Assembly (NCBI RefSeq): GCF_014268755.2
Contig: NZ_CP077093.1
Span: forward strand, 3,026,001 to 3,090,000
Length of the DNA: 64,000 bases
Reading direction: 5' to 3'
From: Pseudomonas vanderleydeniana
Lineage (GTDB): Bacteria > Pseudomonadota > Gammaproteobacteria > Pseudomonadales > Pseudomonadaceae
Shown: positions 16,224 through 24,095 of the stretch, piece after piece
How the letters are laid out: each line of letters starts with the position of its first letter
Position numbering within the stretch: the stretch's first letter is position 1
Notes under the pieces: generated by a model
What the model saw: the letters and a program-made list of their open reading frames with translations, nothing else
Database searches by the model: none
What the model was told of the DNA's origin: nothing
Made by a program: the position numbers and the translations under genes

Positions 16224-16511
16224 ATGCTGTATAGCCAGGCCACCACCGCTACCGAACAACCGCAACGCCTGATCAATCGCCTGTCGCGGCACTGGGCACA
16301 CAAGTTTCAGGTCGAGCAGCAGGACGGCCAGAGTCGTATCGACTTCGGCGGTAGTGGCTGCCTCCTGAAAGTCGTGGAGCAGGGGTTGTGGGTCGAGGCC
16401 TGGGCGCCAGCGTCGGAGATGGACGAGCTGGAAGTGGTGATCGTCGATCACCTGCAACGCAATGCGGCGCCCGGCGAGATCCTGAACTTCACCTGGCAGC
16501 GGCGTAGCTGA
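16224..16511 (+). CDS. DUF2218-family protein
   Basis: A 95-residue protein whose middle (RLSRHWAHKFQVEQQDGQSRIDFGGSGCLLKV) and end (LEVVIVDHLQR...LNFTWQR) fit DUF2218. These small soluble proteins often lie near iron or siderophore genes, and fetAB lies 277 bp upstream. No catalytic residues are evident and the function is unknown. A GGAGCTC site precedes the ATG. Confidence 0.75.
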   Translation: MLYSQATTATEQPQRLINRLSRHWAHKFQVEQQDGQSRIDFGGSGCLLKVVEQGLWVEAWAPASEMDELEVVIVDHLQRNAAPGEILNFTWQRRS

Positions 16512-16618
16512 GGAGGCTGTCGACTTCGTGAGCGAGGTCGATCCAGCCTTGAATGCCAGGCTCCCCCAGGGACAGCTACAGTAGTAGGGACGACATTCCC
16601 TTTTTCAGGAACACCACC

Positions 16619-17083
16619 ATGTCCAAAGTTCGCTTGTTGACGTCCCTGGCGACCATTCTGGTTCTGACCGCGGGATCTGCCGCCGCCTGGGCTGATCCGG
16701 GCAACGGCAATGGCAATGGCAAGAAATTCTCCCACGGCTTTCAGGACCAGGACGAGCAGGGCGACCATGGCCGGGGTAGGCGATCCGACCATGGCGAGTG
16801 GAAGCAGGGTCCCCGTATCGACCGCGGTGGCGTGCTCGGCGTGGTGGGTGGCTATCGTGACTACTGGCAGCCAGGGCCTGCGCTGCCGCCGGGCATCCGC
16901 AAGAACCTGGCCCGCGGCAAGCCGCTTCCGCCCGGCATCGCCAAGCGGCTCGACGGTCGGCTGCTGGGGCAACTTCCGCGCTATGAAGGCTATGAATGGC
17001 AACAGGCGGGGCCTGACCTGATCCTCGTATCCATTGCCAGCGGAATCATCTACGAAGTGCTCAGTGGTGCCTTCAATCAGTGA
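16619..17083 (+). CDS. Secreted RcnB/CigR-like protein
   Basis: A 154-residue exported protein. The signal peptide is about residues 1-25 (MSKVRLLTSLATILVLTAGSAAAWA). A low-complexity Gly/Asn/His/Asp region follows, then the conserved block LPPGIRKNLARGKPLPPGIAKRL and a hydrophobic C-terminal helix (ILVSIASGIIYEVL). This layout is shared by the RcnB and CigR 'anti-virulence regulator' families, whose members are periplasmic or inner-membrane anchored. The start at 16619 has AGGA 8 nt upstream. The function is not established in Pseudomonas; His/Asp richness could reflect metal binding (inference). Confidence 0.78.
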   Translation: MSKVRLLTSLATILVLTAGSAAAWADPGNGNGNGKKFSHGFQDQDEQGDHGRGRRSDHGEWKQGPRIDRGGVLGVVGGYRDYWQPGPALPPGIRKNLARGKPLPPGIAKRLDGRLLGQLPRYEGYEWQQAGPDLILVSIASGIIYEVLSGAFNQ

Positions 17084-17270
17084 GTGCCATCGGCGATTGG
17101 CCTGCACCTGATCTGGCTGTTCCCGGGTACCCAAACATGGATCCAGGGAGAAGTTTTCTCATTCATTTTTTAAAGTGTCCGCAAGGCCTCCATCTGTCGT
17201 GCATCGTTGAACAGCTCTCGGATTAATGAGTCGTAGAGAGCTCAACAGACTCACTCAATGGGAAGCCATC

Positions 17271-17716
17271 ATGCGTTTCAGAAAGACCAACCTGGTTGCC
17301 ATCATGTCCTGTTTCATGATGCTTGCCGCTGCCCCGTTGTTACCGGCTCGACTGTCTCCCATGACGGCAGCCTATGCCAAGGGGGGCGGCGGAGGCGGTG
17401 GTAACGGCGGACACGGTGGGGAGGGGGTGGACACGCGGGTGTCGGGGCCGGCCATTCGGCGGATGCCGATGGCAAAGGCCTGGCACTGGGTCAGCAGGCT
17501 GATCATGTCGGCAGAGCCGTTCGTGACCATGGGGTGAGTGGTCAGCACACCGGTCGGGCCCATGGCACCTCTCGTGGGCATGGCGTTGCCACCTCCAGTG
17601 TTGCGCACTCCCGGACGACCCATGGGTTATCGAAGGCGACCGCTGTCGCCGCCACCAAGCCAGTCGATCATGATGCCAAGGGGAAGAGCCCGGCCAGTGC
17701 GGCCCTGTCCAAGTGA
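17271..17716 (+). pseudogene. Gly/His-rich secreted protein interrupted by a frameshift
   Basis: The first 50 or so codons (MRFRKTNLVAIMSCFMMLAAAPLL, signal-like, then AYAKGGGGGGGNGGHGG) are in one frame. The His/Ala/Gly-rich C-terminal half (GAGHSADADGKGLALG to KGKSPASAALSK, ending 17716) is in the next frame. The switch falls in the G-rich run 17416-17430, and one missing G would explain it. Without correction the product is 88 residues and ends at 17537. It may be a real frameshift, a phase-variable G tract or a sequencing error. The family function is unknown. Confidence 0.6.
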
Positions 17717-17774
17717 GTCGCCTGTCGTGATGACCGGGTCAGTGCCTCGGAAGATGTCGAGACCACGCCACCGG

Positions 17775-19163
17775 TCATCGCGGCTGCGTCGACCGACCAC
17801 CCTTGATCTCCTGCTCCACTGACTCCAGTCGATTGCCCTCCGGATCTCCTCCGTAGATCGTGCGCGAGTTGTCCTTGCGCTGCTGGTGTCGGGCAATGAT
17901 CGCCGAGGGCGAATTGCTGGTGAGCGAGCGGCGCATTTCCAGGTCGGTGAGCAGGTTGGCGATTTCCTGTTGCAGGGCCTCGCGCTCGACGTCGATGGCC
18001 TGGACAGCCAAGCCGCTGGCGTACACGTTGGGCTCCTTCTTGCCGGCGAGCAGGGTGCGCTGCAGCAACAGGGCTTTCTCCAGGATACTGGTGACGGCAA
18101 TTTCCGAGGCCAGGCGCCGCGCCAGCAGCTCCTGGTCTGGTTCGTCACGCAGGGCGGTGATAACGCCCCGGGTGATGGGCATCGAGTTGCTGCCGGCGGC
18201 GTCCAGGTTTTCCGGCGTGGTGATCTGGTTGCCAGCGATCAATGCCTCCAACGCCTTGAGCTTGGCCTCGTACTCTTCCTGAATCAGCGGTGTCAGGCCC
18301 ACGCCTGCGGTGGCGGTGCTTTTGGTGCAGTCCTTGCAGGTTTGCTGCTCGTCCTCGCCCAGTACACGGTTGGCAAATCCGGCGGCCTCATCCGGTGATT
18401 GCCAGGTCTTGCACAACAGACCGCTGTTGCAGGCCTTGGGGTCGATGCTGCTGTTGTCCGTGGCCTTGCGACCGTTGAGCAGGTTGTAGCCGGCCTTGGT
18501 CACATCCTTGACCACCTTGATCGGTGGTTGCTGTTTGCCACCAGCCTTTTCCCCTCCAACCCAGGGCACCCCCGTGTTGCCATTGTCCGCCTCGGCCTGG
18601 GTGGTGACCGCCACGGCATCCTGGTTTCCGCTCATGGCCTCCTTGAGTGCCTGACCCTCGGCCAACGCGCCCCAACGGTTCTGGCCGCCGGCGACGTTCA
18701 TCATGCGCTCGGCCATTTCGCGACAGCTGGACTTGGAACGATCGAAGTCCAGTCGCGCCTGCAGGATGCCATTGGTCAGCAGGTTGTAGAGGCCAGGATC
18801 GGCCCGCTGGATGATCAGGGCCGGCAACGAGGCCACAGCCCCTGTCGCACCCTGGATCAGGTCACCCATGATGTTCTGGAAACCGTCGGTAAGACCGTTG
18901 AGCTGGTTGTGCAGGGTGGTGCTCAAGTCCATGTTCCCGCACAGCAGGTTGCTGTTCCAGCCCACGCCGACGCCCAGGCTCTGCATGTTGCCGGCTCGGC
19001 CCATGTTCACGGCGCTGCCGCCACCGACCTGGTACAACAGGTCATCACCAATGGCACTGCCTTTGCTGCCGGACTCCGTCGCGGCGGCCAGCCACGGAAG
19101 ACTGGTCAGTGTCGCAACCAGGAACAGCCAGGGGGTGAGAGAAGACGATGACATCCGGGTCAT
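17775..19163 (-). CDS. ICE conjugation protein, TIGR03755 (PFL_4711) family
   Basis: A 462-residue secreted protein with signal peptide (SLTPWLFLVATLTSLPWLAAATE). The conserved segments VGGGSAVNMGRAGNMQSLGVGVGWNSNLLCGNMD, SCREMAERMM and CNSGLLCKTW identify the integrating-conjugative-element family TIGR03755. Several Cys pairs (CKDC) fit a periplasmic, disulphide-bonded protein. In intact elements it belongs to the mating-pair formation apparatus. Here it is the last survivor of a minus-strand block, 38 bp after the TIGR03756 gene. Both are full length, but most partner genes are missing, so conjugation from this locus is unlikely. Confidence 0.88.
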   Translation of the reverse strand: MTRMSSSSLTPWLFLVATLTSLPWLAAATESGSKGSAIGDDLLYQVGGGSAVNMGRAGNMQSLGVGVGWNSNLLCGNMDLSTTLHNQLNGLTDGFQNIMGDLIQGATGAVASLPALIIQRADPGLYNLLTNGILQARLDFDRSKSSCREMAERMMNVAGGQNRWGALAEGQALKEAMSGNQDAVAVTTQAEADNGNTGVPWVGGEKAGGKQQPPIKVVKDVTKAGYNLLNGRKATDNSSIDPKACNSGLLCKTWQSPDEAAGFANRVLGEDEQQTCKDCTKSTATAGVGLTPLIQEEYEAKLKALEALIAGNQITTPENLDAAGSNSMPITRGVITALRDEPDQELLARRLASEIAVTSILEKALLLQRTLLAGKKEPNVYASGLAVQAIDVEREALQQEIANLLTDLEMRRSLTSNSPSAIIARHQQRKDNSRTIYGGDPEGNRLESVEQEIKGGRSTQPR

Positions 19164-19201
19164 GAGTGAGGCTCCATTGCGAGAGAGTCGATAGCGCGGT
19201 G

Positions 19202-20146
19202 TCATTGACCGCCGGTGCTGCCCAGGAACGTCTGTCCTTCCTGCTTGCAGCAGCTGTAGGGACGCCAGAGCGACCAGGCATAGGCGCCATCCGGGGCCTG
19301 TCGATGCGGGCCCGGCTCGGGAAAGGTCGCACACGACGCGCTGGCCGTCGGCGCCAGTTGCTGCCACTTGCCCGTCGTGGCGTCGGACTCCCGCAGCTCG
19401 CCGGCGGGCCAGTAGCCGGGTTTGGCGCTCGCCAACAATGGCCGATAGACATGCACCTGCCCTGGGCGGGTGACGATGTCGCCCGCGCGCTGGGCCATCA
19501 CCGCAGAGGCCTTGTAGTCGTCAGGCTGGTGCAGGAAACCACTGCGCGGATAGACGTTGCCCCAGAGATTCATCGACAGCCGGCTGCCGACTTCACGGAT
19601 GCCCGGAACCAGCGACTGGGGGAACACGCTTTCCGGGATGCCATGACGCCAGCCGAACGGGTCCAGGGTGCTGAGGAAGTTGGGCACATAGGGTGTGCCC
19701 GCGCCCTCGCAGGCGTAGCCCGAGCCGCTGGCGAAGGTATTGAAGGCGGTGATGCCGGGGTGACCGATCACATCGACGTTCTTGAACACCGAGAGACTGT
19801 TTTCGTGCGAGCTGTTGCTGGTGCCGCTGCCACCGCCCTGTGCGCCGGAGGTCGGCGCACTCAGGGCCCGGACTTCCAGCCAGGGGTTCTGGCCTGTCGT
19901 GGAGTAGCTGGAGACCACCGCGTCGGGCACGTAATGCCGGACCTTGGCGGAGGTCTTCACGCTGCAACCGAATTGGGTACAGCGCAGCCAGTAGCAGACG
20001 CCCACGACCTGGTACTCCAGGCAGTCGGGCGAAGACACCGTGGGGACGATGGCAGCCGTGTCCAGGGCCAGGCAGAAGGTGGAACAGGGCAGAGCCAGTA
20101 GCGCCGGCCACGAGCGCCCGGCACCTCGACGAGAAATGCGTTTCAT
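19202..20146 (-). CDS. ICE conjugation protein, TIGR03756 (PFL_4710, TraU-like) family
   Basis: A 314-residue secreted, Cys-rich protein: signal peptide, then DCLEYQVVGVCYWLRCTQFGCSVKTSAKVRHYVPD, VYPRSGFLHQPDDYKASAVMAQRAGDIVTRPGQVHVY and a C-terminal SLWRPYSCCKQEGQTFLG. This is the TIGR03756 family, related to TraU of F-type conjugation systems. The ATG at 20146 begins a basic signal sequence (MKRISRRG). It is immediately followed by the TIGR03755 gene, as in intact Pseudomonas elements. Upstream, where the TIGR03757 gene and the TraC-like ATPase should be, lies the mesXD cassette on the opposite strand. Confidence 0.88.
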   Translation of the reverse strand: MKRISRRGAGRSWPALLALPCSTFCLALDTAAIVPTVSSPDCLEYQVVGVCYWLRCTQFGCSVKTSAKVRHYVPDAVVSSYSTTGQNPWLEVRALSAPTSGAQGGGSGTSNSSHENSLSVFKNVDVIGHPGITAFNTFASGSGYACEGAGTPYVPNFLSTLDPFGWRHGIPESVFPQSLVPGIREVGSRLSMNLWGNVYPRSGFLHQPDDYKASAVMAQRAGDIVTRPGQVHVYRPLLASAKPGYWPAGELRESDATTGKWQQLAPTASASCATFPEPGPHRQAPDGAYAWSLWRPYSCCKQEGQTFLGSTGGQ

Positions 20147-20547
20147 GGCGGAGATCCGAAGTGGACAAACCGGGATCGTCTGAAATATGCGGCCCGGCGA
20201 CAGCTGGAAAACGGGTATGCGCCTGAACGGTTTTGTAGCGGAGGTCGGTGAAGGTGTCGTGTGCAGGCCAGGCGCCGCGTTGGCCGACTCTCTCAGCGCG
20301 CGGGTTGCGGCCTGAACATGATCATGAGAAAAACTAAACATGATCTCAAGAAAAATGAGTTTGTTTCATTGAGGGCTTTTCCTGAAAATTCCTCTCATTG
20401 AGCCTGCCATGGGCGGGACAGGGCAGCCTGGCACTGCCACACCACCTCGGCTTTTCGCACATCGTGCCCGGGTGAGGTCATGCAGCCGCTTTCACGGAAG
20501 CCGGGGCGCACCAACGGAATTTCAGGAATTTAGGGTGTTGGATCAAA
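20147..20547. other. 401-bp gap between the ICE remnant and mesX
   Basis: No gene was recognised. It must hold the divergent promoters. The only structure seen is a pair of imperfect direct repeats at 20315-20355, described separately. It is also the left junction of the cassette that replaced the conjugation genes. Confidence 0.5.
20315..20355. repeat. Imperfect direct repeat with 22-bp period
   Basis: AACATGATCATGAGAAAAA (20315-20333) and AACATGATCTCAAGAAAAA (20337-20355) match at 16 of 19 positions and are 22 bp apart start to start, two helical turns. This could be a paired regulator site about 190 bp before mesX. Confidence 0.45.
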
Positions 20548-21531
20548 ATGAACAGTGACTTCGAGTTTTCTATCAAGAGTATTTGTTTCGATGAAGACTA
20601 TCGTCCATCGGACAATACGCGTATCACCACAAACTTCGCCAACCTGGCGAGAGGGACGAGCCGCCAGGAAAACTTGCGCAATACCTTGCGGATGATCGAC
20701 AACCGCTTCAATGCCTTGGCGCACTGGGATAATCCCAAGGGCGATCGCTACACGGTCGAACTTGAAATCATTTCCGTTGAAATGAATTTCGAGGCTGAAA
20801 GCCAGGGGGATGCTCTTCCCTTGATCGAGATACTGAAAACGACGGTGCTCGACCGCAAGACCCATGAGCACATTGCCGGTATCGTCGGGAACAATTTTTC
20901 TTCTTATGTGCGCGACTATGATTTCAGCGTGCTGTTGCTAGGTCATAACAAGGGGCGCGCTGAATTCAGCGCTCCAGAGGGTTTCGGCGATTTGCACGGC
21001 AAGCTGTTCAAGAGTTTCGTGAATTCAAGCGCCTACAGAGAGCACTTCGACAAGCCTCCGGTGATCTGCCTGAGCGTGTCGAGCAGCAAGACCTATCATC
21101 GGACCGAGAACAAGCATCCGGTACTGGGTGTCGAGTATCAGCAGGATGAGTATTCGCTGACGGATGAGTACTTCAGCAAGATGGGCTTGAAGGTTCGCTA
21201 CTTCATGCCCTCGAACAGCGTTGCACCTTTGGCTTTTTACTTTTCCGGTGACTTGCTGGGCGACTACACCAATCTCGAACTGATCAGCACCATCAGCACG
21301 ATGGACACCTTCCAGAAAATTTACCGGCCTGAAATCTACAACGCGAACTCGGCTGCGGGTAAGTCCTACCAACCCAGCCTGCAGCACCAGGATTACTCAT
21401 TGACTCGCATTGTCTATGACCGAGAGGAACGCAGCCGGCTGGCTGTCGAGCAGGGGCGATTCGCCGAGGAGCACTTTATCAAGCCCTATCAGGCGGTTCT
21501 TGAACAGTGGTCTGCCCATCACGCTCTTTGA
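20548..21531 (+). CDS. mesX: MesX (DUF1852), partner of folate-independent methionine synthase
   Basis: A 327-residue soluble protein. It begins MNSDFEFSIKSICFDEDYRPSDNTRITTNFANLARG, contains DNPKGDRYTVELEIISVEMNF and ends RFAEEHFIKPYQAVLEQW. This is the DUF1852 family, described as MesX, which is needed together with oxygen for MesD to make methionine from homocysteine without folate or cobalamin. The 24-bp gap to mesD supports co-expression. It interrupts an otherwise minus-strand conjugation region. The family call is firm; activity is inferred from the known pair. Confidence 0.88.
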   Translation: MNSDFEFSIKSICFDEDYRPSDNTRITTNFANLARGTSRQENLRNTLRMIDNRFNALAHWDNPKGDRYTVELEIISVEMNFEAESQGDALPLIEILKTTVLDRKTHEHIAGIVGNNFSSYVRDYDFSVLLLGHNKGRAEFSAPEGFGDLHGKLFKSFVNSSAYREHFDKPPVICLSVSSSKTYHRTENKHPVLGVEYQQDEYSLTDEYFSKMGLKVRYFMPSNSVAPLAFYFSGDLLGDYTNLELISTISTMDTFQKIYRPEIYNANSAAGKSYQPSLQHQDYSLTRIVYDREERSRLAVEQGRFAEEHFIKPYQAVLEQWSAHHAL

Positions 21532-21555
21532 CTCATCCCAGGAACAAGGTTATCC

Positions 21556-22593
21556 ATGATGAAAAAACTGTTACCCACTTCGACTGCTGGCAGCCTGCCT
21601 AAACCTTCCTGGCTGGCACAGCCTGAGACACTCTGGTCGCCTTGGAAGCTGCAGGACGCGGAACTGATCGAGGGCAAGCAGGATGCCTTGCGCTTGTCGC
21701 TGCATGAACAGCAGCAGGCCGGGATCGATATCGTCAGTGATGGTGAGCAGACGCGCCAGCACTTTGTCACCACGTTCATCGAACACCTCAGTGGCGTTGA
21801 CTTCGAGAAGCGTGAGACCGTCAGGATTCGTGATCGCTATGATGCGAGCGTGCCGACGGTGGTGGGAGCGGTCGCTCGCCAGAAGCCCGTCTTTGTCGAA
21901 GACGCCAGGTTCCTGCGTCAGCAAACCCGGCAACCCATCAAGTGGGCGCTGCCGGGGCCCATGACCATGATCGATACCCTCTACGACAGCCACTACAAGA
22001 GCCGTGAAAAACTGGCCTGGGAATTTGCCGTGATTCTCAACCAGGAAGCCAGGGAGCTGGAGGCTGCGGGTGTCGATATCATCCAGTTCGATGAGCCGGC
22101 CTTCAACGTGTTCTTCGACGAGGTGAACGACTGGGGTGTCGCCACCCTGGAGAGGGCTATCGAAGGGCTCAAATGTGAAACCGCGGTGCACATCTGCTAC
22201 GGGTATGGCATCAAGGCAAACACGGACTGGAAAAAGACGCTGGGCTCGGAGTGGCGGCAGTATGAGGAAGCATTTCCCAGGCTGCAGAAGTCCGGCATCG
22301 ACATCGTCTCGCTGGAATGCCACAACTCTCGCGTTCCGATCGACCTCATCGAGCTCATTCGCGGCAAGAAGGTGATGGTAGGGGCCATCGATGTGGCAAC
22401 CCACACCATCGAGACACCGGAAGAAGTCGCCAATACCCTGCGAAAGGCGCTGCAGTTCGTCGATGCCGACAAGCTCTATCCTTGCACCAACTGCGGCATG
22501 GCGCCCTTGCCTCGCCAAGTGGCCAGGGGCAAGTTGAATGCGCTGAGCGCAGGCGCAGAAATCGTCCGCAGAGAACTCTTGAACCAGCACTGA
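21556..22593 (+). CDS. mesD: MesD, folate-independent methionine synthase (MetE C-domain type)
   Basis: A 345-residue protein equal to the catalytic half of MetE, without the N-terminal folate-binding half. It shows PTSTAGSLPKPSWL, DIVSDGEQTR, WALPGPMTM, QFDEPAF, zinc ligands in VHICYG and the C-terminal CTNCGMAPLPR. With MesX it forms the oxygen-dependent, folate-independent methionine synthase reported for Acinetobacter, Pseudomonas and relatives; the methyl donor is not settled. Tandem ATGs at 21556 and 21559 leave the exact start open. It follows mesX by 24 bp. Confidence 0.88.
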   Translation: MMKKLLPTSTAGSLPKPSWLAQPETLWSPWKLQDAELIEGKQDALRLSLHEQQQAGIDIVSDGEQTRQHFVTTFIEHLSGVDFEKRETVRIRDRYDASVPTVVGAVARQKPVFVEDARFLRQQTRQPIKWALPGPMTMIDTLYDSHYKSREKLAWEFAVILNQEARELEAAGVDIIQFDEPAFNVFFDEVNDWGVATLERAIEGLKCETAVHICYGYGIKANTDWKKTLGSEWRQYEEAFPRLQKSGIDIVSLECHNSRVPIDLIELIRGKKVMVGAIDVATHTIETPEEVANTLRKALQFVDADKLYPCTNCGMAPLPRQVARGKLNALSAGAEIVRRELLNQH

Positions 22594-22671
22594 GTTAAAG
22601 CCGAAATGTCACTGACCAGCCGATAACAGCTTGCCGGTCACGCAGTCTTGCTCAGCAAGATTCACTGCTGC

Positions 22672-22998
22672 TCACGGCGGGGTATCGGTTGCGAGAGTGT
22701 AGTGGCCGGTCAGCTCGGGCAAGGGCCGAGGCTGGGCCCGCGAAGGCGTGAGGTAGCCCTCGATGCCTTGGCGCACCAGTTCCAGGTCCGCCGAGAGTCG
22801 GGCGTAGTCGAAGCTGAAGCGCGCGTGCTCGTCGGCGGGCAGGGCGGCACCGCTGCTTGCCTGTCGCGTCATGGCGTCGAGCTGGCGCAACAGGCCAGCC
22901 AGGTGTGTGCGCTCCAGGGCCGTCGGTTCGGCCTGCGTCGGTGCGGCAAGGTTCGCTGCGAGCACGGCACAGCAAAGGTGTCTCGGGGTGATGGGCAT
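22672..22998 (-). CDS. RAQPRD-family ICE protein
   Basis: A 108-residue exported protein with a short signal peptide (MPITPRHLCCAVLAANLAAPTQA), a helical middle (ERTHLAGLLRQLDAMTRQA) and the C-terminal motif RAQPRPLPELTGHY. The family is named for RAQPRD; here the last position is Pro, a conservative departure. It belongs to the conserved ICE conjugation block and normally follows the TIGR03747 gene, as it does here. Its next usual neighbours are missing, replaced by mesXD on the other strand. Confidence 0.8.
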   Translation of the reverse strand: MPITPRHLCCAVLAANLAAPTQAEPTALERTHLAGLLRQLDAMTRQASSGAALPADEHARFSFDYARLSADLELVRQGIEGYLTPSRAQPRPLPELTGHYTLATDTPP

Positions 22999-23134
22999 GG
23001 GCGGTCCGCTCGAAGAAAGTTGATCGAGCGTGCCGGAGGGGGCCGCGCAGGACAGCAGGAAAACGGGGATCGGGCGGGCAGGTTTTCATGATCATCCGGT
23101 CAGCTGTCCTGGGCCGCCCTGGCCGAAGCGGCTG

Positions 23135-23884
23135 TCACAGGTACTTCTTGAAGCTGCCTACCGCGATGCTGACCATCAACCCCAGGGCGACCGCGCCGGG
23201 TAGCAGGATCAACAGGGGATTCACCGTGACGGGCAGGGCGGGGTAGATGATCCACGGCGCGACCCACAGCGGTGTGATCAGCCGCTTGGCCCGGTGGTAG
23301 ATGAAGCCTGACTCCCGCCCTGCACCGAAGCGCCGCAGGTCCCTGCGCACCAGCCCATCCACCACCCCGGTGAAGACGGCGCTCAGGACCATGGGAAGCG
23401 TCAGGACCAGGATCATCAACCGAGTCAGCAGGGTCAGTACGGCGTACACGGCAGCCAGCCCATAGTCCTCGATGTGTACATAGGCCGTTCCCAGGTGGTG
23501 CTGTATGCCCGTGCCTCGGTGGCTGTTCAGGCGGGCCTGTTCGGCCGAGCGGGTGATCCATTGGATCAGCCCGGTTTTTTCGAAGCACCACTCATGGGCC
23601 AGCACGATGACCTGGCGGACGGTATGCTCCGTTTCATCCAGCAACAGGCTGTCGCTGAAAGCGCTCGGGATCCACGCCAGTTCGCTGTCGAGCATCTCCT
23701 GGGAGTGGCGCCAGCCTTCATCCGGCCAGAACAGGAACAGTCCGATCCACTCGCTGAGGATGCTGAAAAACAACGCTGCCATGAGGATGCCCAGGAGGGT
23801 GAAGGGCAGTCCCAGTATCCTGCCGACCAGGCCCTTGTCGCGGTGGGCCTGCGGGTTCCTCGTCGTGTCAGTCGTGTTTGCCAT
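23135..23884 (-). CDS. ICE membrane protein, TIGR03747 (PFL_4697) family
   Basis: A 249-residue protein with an N-terminal hydrophobic segment (ILGLPFTLLGILMAALFFSILSEWIGLFLF), a periplasmic-like middle and three C-terminal helices (YAVLTLLTRLMILVLTLPMVLSAVFTGVVDGLVRRDLRRFGAGRES). This architecture and the RRDLRRFGAGRESGF(I/V)YH motif are those of TIGR03747. It is the most upstream surviving conjugation gene. The region further upstream (23885-24095) has no recognisable coding sequence and abuts the acetoin locus, so the element is truncated here too. Confidence 0.85.
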   Translation of the reverse strand: MANTTDTTRNPQAHRDKGLVGRILGLPFTLLGILMAALFFSILSEWIGLFLFWPDEGWRHSQEMLDSELAWIPSAFSDSLLLDETEHTVRQVIVLAHEWCFEKTGLIQWITRSAEQARLNSHRGTGIQHHLGTAYVHIEDYGLAAVYAVLTLLTRLMILVLTLPMVLSAVFTGVVDGLVRRDLRRFGAGRESGFIYHRAKRLITPLWVAPWIIYPALPVTVNPLLILLPGAVALGLMVSIAVGSFKKYL

Positions 23885-24095
23885 GGATGCCTGCGCTCAA
23901 GAGGCGTGAGCGTCTGTCGCTGGCAGACGCCAGCAGCAGAGGGTCGGGAACAGCGGTCCGGGCATGCTCACGCGGTAGTGGGCTCACGCTTGCACATCGG
24001 CATGCCCGCCGCCGCAAGGAAACGGGGTTGGGGCGGGAGGGTTTTGCGGCTGGCTCAGGTCCAAGGGCCGCCGTGGGCGGCCCTCGAAGCGAAGT

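Noticed and set aside
23885..24095. Gap upstream of the TIGR03747 gene checked for a further conjugation gene
   Set aside because: No family-like reading frame or ribosome site was found; only a hairpin near the end of the adh gene is visible.
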